Positions 6,996 to 10,490 of a stretch of 10,490 nucleotides of DNA are shown piece by piece. The notes below the pieces were generated by a model. The model was not told the DNA's origin, ran no database searches, and saw only the letters and a list, made by a program, of their open reading frames with translations. Source of the stretch: Bacteroidales bacterium (lineage in GTDB: Bacteria; Bacteroidota; Bacteroidia; Bacteroidales; UBA3824); assembly GCA_016287995.1 (NCBI GenBank), contig JAEEXW010000066.1, positions 1-10,490 of the forward strand. Reading direction: 5' to 3'. The translations under genes and the position numbers were made by a program. The number at the start of each line of letters is the position of its first letter. Positions within the stretch are counted from its first letter, which is position 1.

Positions 6996-8240
6996 ATGGC
7001 AGGCATTTTATTAGATATACCTCCCGTAGTAGAGGAGGCAAAGGATTTTGTTAACGGTTTGGACACACTTTGGGTGTTGCTCGGCGCGATGTTGGTGTTT
7101 TGGATGCAGCCCGGCTTTGCACTTGTAGAGGCCGGTTTGACACGCGCAAAAAACACCGCTAACATTTTGATGAAGAATTTTTGCGACTTTATGTGCGGTT
7201 CGGTTTTGTATTGGATTGCAGGCTTTTCAATCATGTACGGAGCGGGCAACGCTTTTATCGGTTGGGACGGATTTTTCTTTATCGGTTCTGACTCTAACGT
7301 ACCGGCAGAAGCAACGTTTATTTTTCAGACGGTTTTTTGCGCAACGGCTGCAACAATCGTTTCCGGCGCGATGGCTGAAAGAACCAAATTCTCAATGTAC
7401 TTTGTTTATTCGATAGTTATCTCGCTGATAATCTATCCGATAGAAGGACACTGGTCTTGGGGCGGCGGCTGGCTCAGCGAACTTGGATTCCACGATTTTG
7501 CAGGTTCTACCGTTGTTCACCTTTGCGGCGGCGTTTTGGCTTTGGCTGGCGCAATCGTTTTAGGACCGAGAGTCGGCAAATATGACAAGAACGGCAAGTC
7601 AAAAGCAATCCCCGGACACAACTTAACACTCTGTGCATTAGGCGTTTTCTGCTTGTGGGTGGGCTGGTTTGGCTTCAACCCCTGTTCAACGGTTGCCGCA
7701 ACCGGTTTTGACAATGCGACAAGCATGTCTCACGTTTTTGTAACAACGAATATGGCGGCAGCAACGGGCGGTTTAGCGGCACTTGTTTACACATGGCTTA
7801 TTGATGGAAAACCGTCATTATCAATGGTTTGCAACGGTATTTTGGCTGGTTTGGTTGGCATAACAGCGGGCTGCGATTGTGTCCCGGTTTGGGCGGCTGC
7901 GTTAATCGGTATCATCACTTCTGTTTTGATGTGTTTTTCGGTTTCGTTCCTTGACAAAAAGTGCCACATTGACGACCCGGTCGGCGCAGTTTCGGTTCAC
8001 GGCGTTGGCGGTATAATCGGTACTGTTTTGACTGCTGTTTTCTGTGATTCGTCAATCAACGGCGTTGAAACATCGCTCGGCGTTCAGATACTCGGCGCGG
8101 TTACGGTTGCAGCGTTTGCGTTTGTTCTCGGCTTGTGCGTATTCCTCTTGATTAAGAAAACTCACGGTCTCAGAGTTGAACGCAGAATCGAGGAAGAAGG
8201 TCTTGACGTTTACGAACACGGCGAGGCTTGTTACAACTAA
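6996..8240 (+). CDS. amtB: Ammonium channel/transporter AmtB
   Basis: This trimeric inner-membrane channel of the Amt/Mep/Rh family brings ammonium into the cell. The 414 residues contain about 11 hydrophobic segments, beginning near residues 24-45. Family signatures seen are VEAGLTRAKN (44-53), GAMAERTKF (124-132), FHDFAGSTVVH with the conserved Asp167, and the twin pore histidines H175 (VVHLCGG) and H335 (SVHGVGG). The cytoplasmic tail, including GLRVERRIEEEGLDVYEHGE (391-410), fits the region that binds GlnK in studied systems. There is no obvious cleaved signal peptide. ATG 6996 is the first start in frame with the family N-terminus; a strong Shine-Dalgarno sequence is absent. It follows glnK, the usual glnK-amtB pairing, and is closed by a strong terminator, so it is the last gene of its transcript. 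Confidence 0.96.
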   Translation: MAGILLDIPPVVEEAKDFVNGLDTLWVLLGAMLVFWMQPGFALVEAGLTRAKNTANILMKNFCDFMCGSVLYWIAGFSIMYGAGNAFIGWDGFFFIGSDSNVPAEATFIFQTVFCATAATIVSGAMAERTKFSMYFVYSIVISLIIYPIEGHWSWGGGWLSELGFHDFAGSTVVHLCGGVLALAGAIVLGPRVGKYDKNGKSKAIPGHNLTLCALGVFCLWVGWFGFNPCSTVAATGFDNATSMSHVFVTTNMAAATGGLAALVYTWLIDGKPSLSMVCNGILAGLVGITAGCDCVPVWAAALIGIITSVLMCFSVSFLDKKCHIDDPVGAVSVHGVGGIIGTVLTAVFCDSSINGVETSLGVQILGAVTVAAFAFVLGLCVFLLIKKTHGLRVERRIEEEGLDVYEHGEACYN

Positions 8241-8263
8241 AAAATTGTTTGACACTTAAATAT

Positions 8264-8298
8264 AAAAGCGCAAAGAGAAAAATCTCTTTGCGCTTTTT
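8264..8298 (+). terminator. Intrinsic terminator after amtB
   Basis: A perfect 15-bp stem, 8264-8278 with 8283-8297, with a 4-nt AAAA loop and a GC-containing core (GCGCAAAGAGA), runs directly into TTTTT. It is 24 nt after the amtB stop and is the clearest terminator in the window. Confidence 0.93.
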
Positions 8299-8367
8299 GT
8301 TTATAATTTGGTTTGTTTTAATGCAATAGTGCAATTTTTTATTCGCTAATTATCTCAAATATATGTA

Positions 8368-8375
8368 TATTTTTG
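8368..8375 (+). promoter_or_regulatory. Bacteroidota-type -7 promoter box
   Basis: TATTTTTG at 8368-8375 fits TAnnTTTG. It stands 30 nt before the ATG at 8406 and after the amtB terminator. No convincing -33 TTTG is present; the region 8335-8345 is T-rich. The box contains the TTG at 8373 that would otherwise look like an alternative start codon, which supports placing the real start at 8406. Confidence 0.6.
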
Positions 8376-8405
8376 CGCAACAAACAAGCAGTAAATATTA
8401 AAACA

Positions 8406-9749
8406 ATGAAATCTCAAATTATCACATTATTACTAATTATTTCATCTTATTCTGTTAATGCACAAAGTCAAGTAAAAACAGGTTGGACATTCGGTGTATT
8501 ACCGTCAATAGCCTACGATACCGATTTGGGTTTTCAATACGGCGCACTCACCAACATCTACTATCATGGCGACGGTTCACATTACCCCGAATATCTTCAT
8601 TCTATCTATGCAGAAGCCGCTTACACTACAAAACACAACGGATTAATGAGATTAAATTTTGATAGTCGTGCCATTTTACCCGGTTATCGTCTTAGCCTTG
8701 ACATTTCGTATATTCCAGATGAAATGAGCGATTTTGTCGGATTCAACGGCTATCAAGCAGTCTACAACAATGATTGGTGCAACGACGAATCCGTCAATTA
8801 TTTATCCCGCGCATTTTACAAATACCGCCGAAATATGTTTCGTGCCGCTGCTGACATTCAAGGTTCTATAACTGAGCATATTAAATGGAACGCAGGATTA
8901 GGCGTCCTCTGTTTTAATGTCGGCAGCGTAAACATTAACAAACTTAACAAGGGAGAGTCTGAAAACGACAAACTACCAGATATTGAATCTCTTTACGACA
9001 AATACCGTAAATGGGGATTAATTTCTGACAAAGAAAATAGTGGCGGAAGTTTTCCCTTTGTTCATATAGGAACAACATTCGATACCCGAGATATGTCGGC
9101 AGCACCGTCAAAGGGCATTTGGGCTGACGCATTTTTTACTTATACAGCCGCATTTGGTGGCAAATCAGAGTTCAACAGTTTGAAATTCAACGCCAATTTT
9201 CGGCAATACCTCTCGCTCGGCACACCGAAAGTCGTATTTGCCTATCGTATTGGCACACAACTCTCTTTGGCTGGGTCAACACCTTTTTATATGCTTTGTT
9301 ATCACAACAATTTAGTGTTAAAACGTGTATTATACGAAAGTTTGGGCGGGTCAAGTTCGCTGCGTGGCATAATGCGAAATCGGATATTATCAAATGGCTT
9401 TTTGCTTGCAAATGTAGAATTACGTTTTCGCATTGTTAATTTTAACATCGGAACACAACATTTTTACATTGCCGGCAATCCGTTTGTAGATGCCGGAATT
9501 GTGATTCAACCCATTGATATAGAAGAAGAAAATTCTATTCTTAACGTTACCCTCACAGGCGAGAATGCCTCCGAGTATTTCGACTTTGACAAATCGAACA
9601 TTTACCGTCCACACATTTCGGGCGGCATAGGATTAAAAATCGCTATGAACGAAAACTTTATTGTGTCAATTGATTGGGCGAGACCATTCAACAATCAAGA
9701 TTCCGGCAAAAAATCAAATCTTTATATCAAAATGGGATACTTGTTTTAG
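8406..9749 (+). CDS. Omp85/BamA-TamA-type outer-membrane barrel protein without POTRA domains
   Basis: This is a predicted outer-membrane protein of 447 residues. Residues 1-19 form a signal peptide ending VNA before Gln20, which fixes ATG 8406 as the start; the longer in-frame reading from TTG 8373 adds 11 residues ahead of the signal peptide and overlaps the promoter. The mature protein reads as a single beta barrel with many aromatic alternating strands and a terminal Phe (YIKMGYLF). Omp85 surface-antigen features are FDTRDMSAAPSKGIW (225-239), matching the usual DTRD...PSKG strand, and GGSSSLRG (314-321), in the place of the conserved loop-6 (V/I)RG(F/Y) motif. Too few residues precede the barrel for POTRA domains, so it is unlikely to be BamA itself. 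Proteins of this size in Bacteroidota are usually annotated as BamA/TamA family with unknown substrate. It appears somewhat more AT-rich than the genes before it. Confidence 0.8.
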   Translation: MKSQIITLLLIISSYSVNAQSQVKTGWTFGVLPSIAYDTDLGFQYGALTNIYYHGDGSHYPEYLHSIYAEAAYTTKHNGLMRLNFDSRAILPGYRLSLDISYIPDEMSDFVGFNGYQAVYNNDWCNDESVNYLSRAFYKYRRNMFRAAADIQGSITEHIKWNAGLGVLCFNVGSVNINKLNKGESENDKLPDIESLYDKYRKWGLISDKENSGGSFPFVHIGTTFDTRDMSAAPSKGIWADAFFTYTAAFGGKSEFNSLKFNANFRQYLSLGTPKVVFAYRIGTQLSLAGSTPFYMLCYHNNLVLKRVLYESLGGSSSLRGIMRNRILSNGFLLANVELRFRIVNFNIGTQHFYIAGNPFVDAGIVIQPIDIEEENSILNVTLTGENASEYFDFDKSNIYRPHISGGIGLKIAMNENFIVSIDWARPFNNQDSGKKSNLYIKMGYLF

Positions 9750-9759
9750 AAAAAAAATA

Positions 9760-9767
9760 TACCTTTG
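9760..9767 (+). promoter_or_regulatory. Bacteroidota-type -7 promoter box before the esterase gene
   Basis: TACCTTTG at 9760-9767 matches TAnnTTTG and is identical to the box at 5681-5688. It stands 53 nt before the ATG at 9821, directly after the preceding stop codon. The nearest TTG (9741-9743) is only 16 nt upstream, slightly close for a -33 element, and lies within the end of the preceding gene. It suggests the esterase gene can be transcribed on its own. Confidence 0.65.
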
Positions 9768-9820
9768 TCCGAAAATTAAACAACTCACTTTTAATTATTA
9801 TTTTTTTTAAAACCTAAACG

Positions 9821-10490
9821 ATGAAAAGAGAATTTCTTACAGCGGCATTAGCCATTTCAGTTTTGGCTTGGCCGACAGGTTGCAGTCAGCAGCCGCAAAC
9901 AGAGCAGCAATGCTGTCAAAAAGAGGAATGTCCTATTCTTACAATTGAAGGCGGACAAGTTCAAGGTGTCAGCACCGAAACAAAAGACGTATTTGTATTC
10001 CGTGGAATACCCTACGCCGCCCCACCGATTGGCGAATTACGGTGGAAAGAGCCTCAACCCGTTGTGCCGTGGAAAGGTATAAAACTTTGCGACAGATTCG
10101 GACACCCTGGTTATCAGGCTGTGCATTATCCGGGCGGCTACACTACTGAATGGGGTTACGGCGCGGAATCACCTTACAGCGAAGACTGCCTTTACCTTAA
10201 CGTTTGGACTCCGGCAGCAGGAAAAACAGACGCAAAACTTCCCGTTGCTTTGTGGATTCACGGCGGCGGCTACCGCGAAGGCTGGGGCTCTGAACCCGAA
10301 TTCGACGCTCAGGCTTGGGCTGAAAAAGGCGTAATTTTAGTTTCTATTAACTACCGTCTCGGCGTTTTCGGCTTTTTAACGCACCCCGAACTTTCCGCCG
10401 AAAGTCCCCACAAAGTTTCGGGCAACTACGGAATTCTTGACCAAATAGAATCGTTGAAATGGATTAAGAAAAATATAACACAATTTGGCG
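9821..10490 (+). CDS. Type-B carboxylesterase, probable lipoprotein (3' partial)
   Basis: This is the N-terminal 223 residues of an alpha/beta-hydrolase of the carboxylesterase type-B family, which hydrolyse carboxylic esters; the substrate is unknown. The window ends inside the gene. The start is a signal sequence with Cys21 after PTG, a likely lipobox, so the enzyme would be lipid-anchored outside the cytoplasm; Pro at -3 is atypical, which leaves some doubt. A Gln- and Cys-rich linker follows (C31, C32, C37). Family motifs are FRGIPYAAPP (60-69), SEDCLYLNVW (120-129, signature 2) and the oxyanion-hole HGGGY (147-151), then INYRLGVFGFL and GNYGILDQ. The catalytic Ser (GESAG-type motif) would come within a few residues after the window end, so activity cannot be judged. 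Its own promoter-like box precedes it; a functional link to the barrel gene upstream is possible but not shown. Confidence 0.9.
   Translation, partial: MKREFLTAALAISVLAWPTGCSQQPQTEQQCCQKEECPILTIEGGQVQGVSTETKDVFVFRGIPYAAPPIGELRWKEPQPVVPWKGIKLCDRFGHPGYQAVHYPGGYTTEWGYGAESPYSEDCLYLNVWTPAAGKTDAKLPVALWIHGGGYREGWGSEPEFDAQAWAEKGVILVSINYRLGVFGFLTHPELSAESPHKVSGNYGILDQIESLKWIKKNITQFG

Noticed and set aside
8373..8405. TTG at 8373 as start of the Omp85-like gene
   Set aside because: It lies inside the TAnnTTTG promoter box and would put 11 residues, partly charged, ahead of a complete signal peptide; ATG 8406 gives a proper export signal.

Overview
The window looks like chromosome from a member of the Bacteroidota, most likely Bacteroidales-like. 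Three intergenic gaps carry the TAnnTTTG -7 promoter box typical of that phylum. Shine-Dalgarno sequences are weak or absent. Exported proteins have short signal peptides ending in A/N-A before Gln, and the outer-membrane proteins end in Phe. All genes are on the + strand. The taxon is inferred from these signals, not from a marker gene.

Positions 1-5529 hold a glutamate/asparagine block: the C-terminal half of gltB (glutamate synthase large subunit, cut by the window start), gltD (small subunit) and asnB (glutamine-hydrolysing asparagine synthetase). Only 4 nt separate gltD and asnB. The 181-nt gltB-gltD gap contains a nested palindromic element: two inverted 38-nt units, each with its own hairpin, flank a separate long palindrome. 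A terminator-like hairpin follows asnB.

Positions 5658-8298 hold an ammonium uptake and sensing unit: a strong TAnnTTTG promoter, a small outer-membrane beta-barrel-like protein, a PII signal protein (glnK type) and the ammonium channel amtB, closed by a perfect 15-bp terminator. A hairpin built from 7-nt repeats lies between glnK and amtB. Taken together, AmtB would import ammonium under PII control, GOGAT would make glutamate from the amide of glutamine (glutamine synthetase is not in the window), and AsnB would pass glutamine nitrogen on to asparagine.

Positions 8368-10490 look unrelated to nitrogen. They hold an Omp85/BamA-type barrel protein without POTRA domains, with its own promoter, and then the start of a type-B carboxylesterase with a lipoprotein-like signal, cut by the window end just before the expected catalytic serine. 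No tRNA, rRNA, CRISPR array, transposase or phage gene was seen. The protein-coding part is mostly conventional. The strongest candidates for something undescribed are the two intergenic structured repeats, the outer-membrane protein tied to glnK-amtB, and the divergent PII T-loop.
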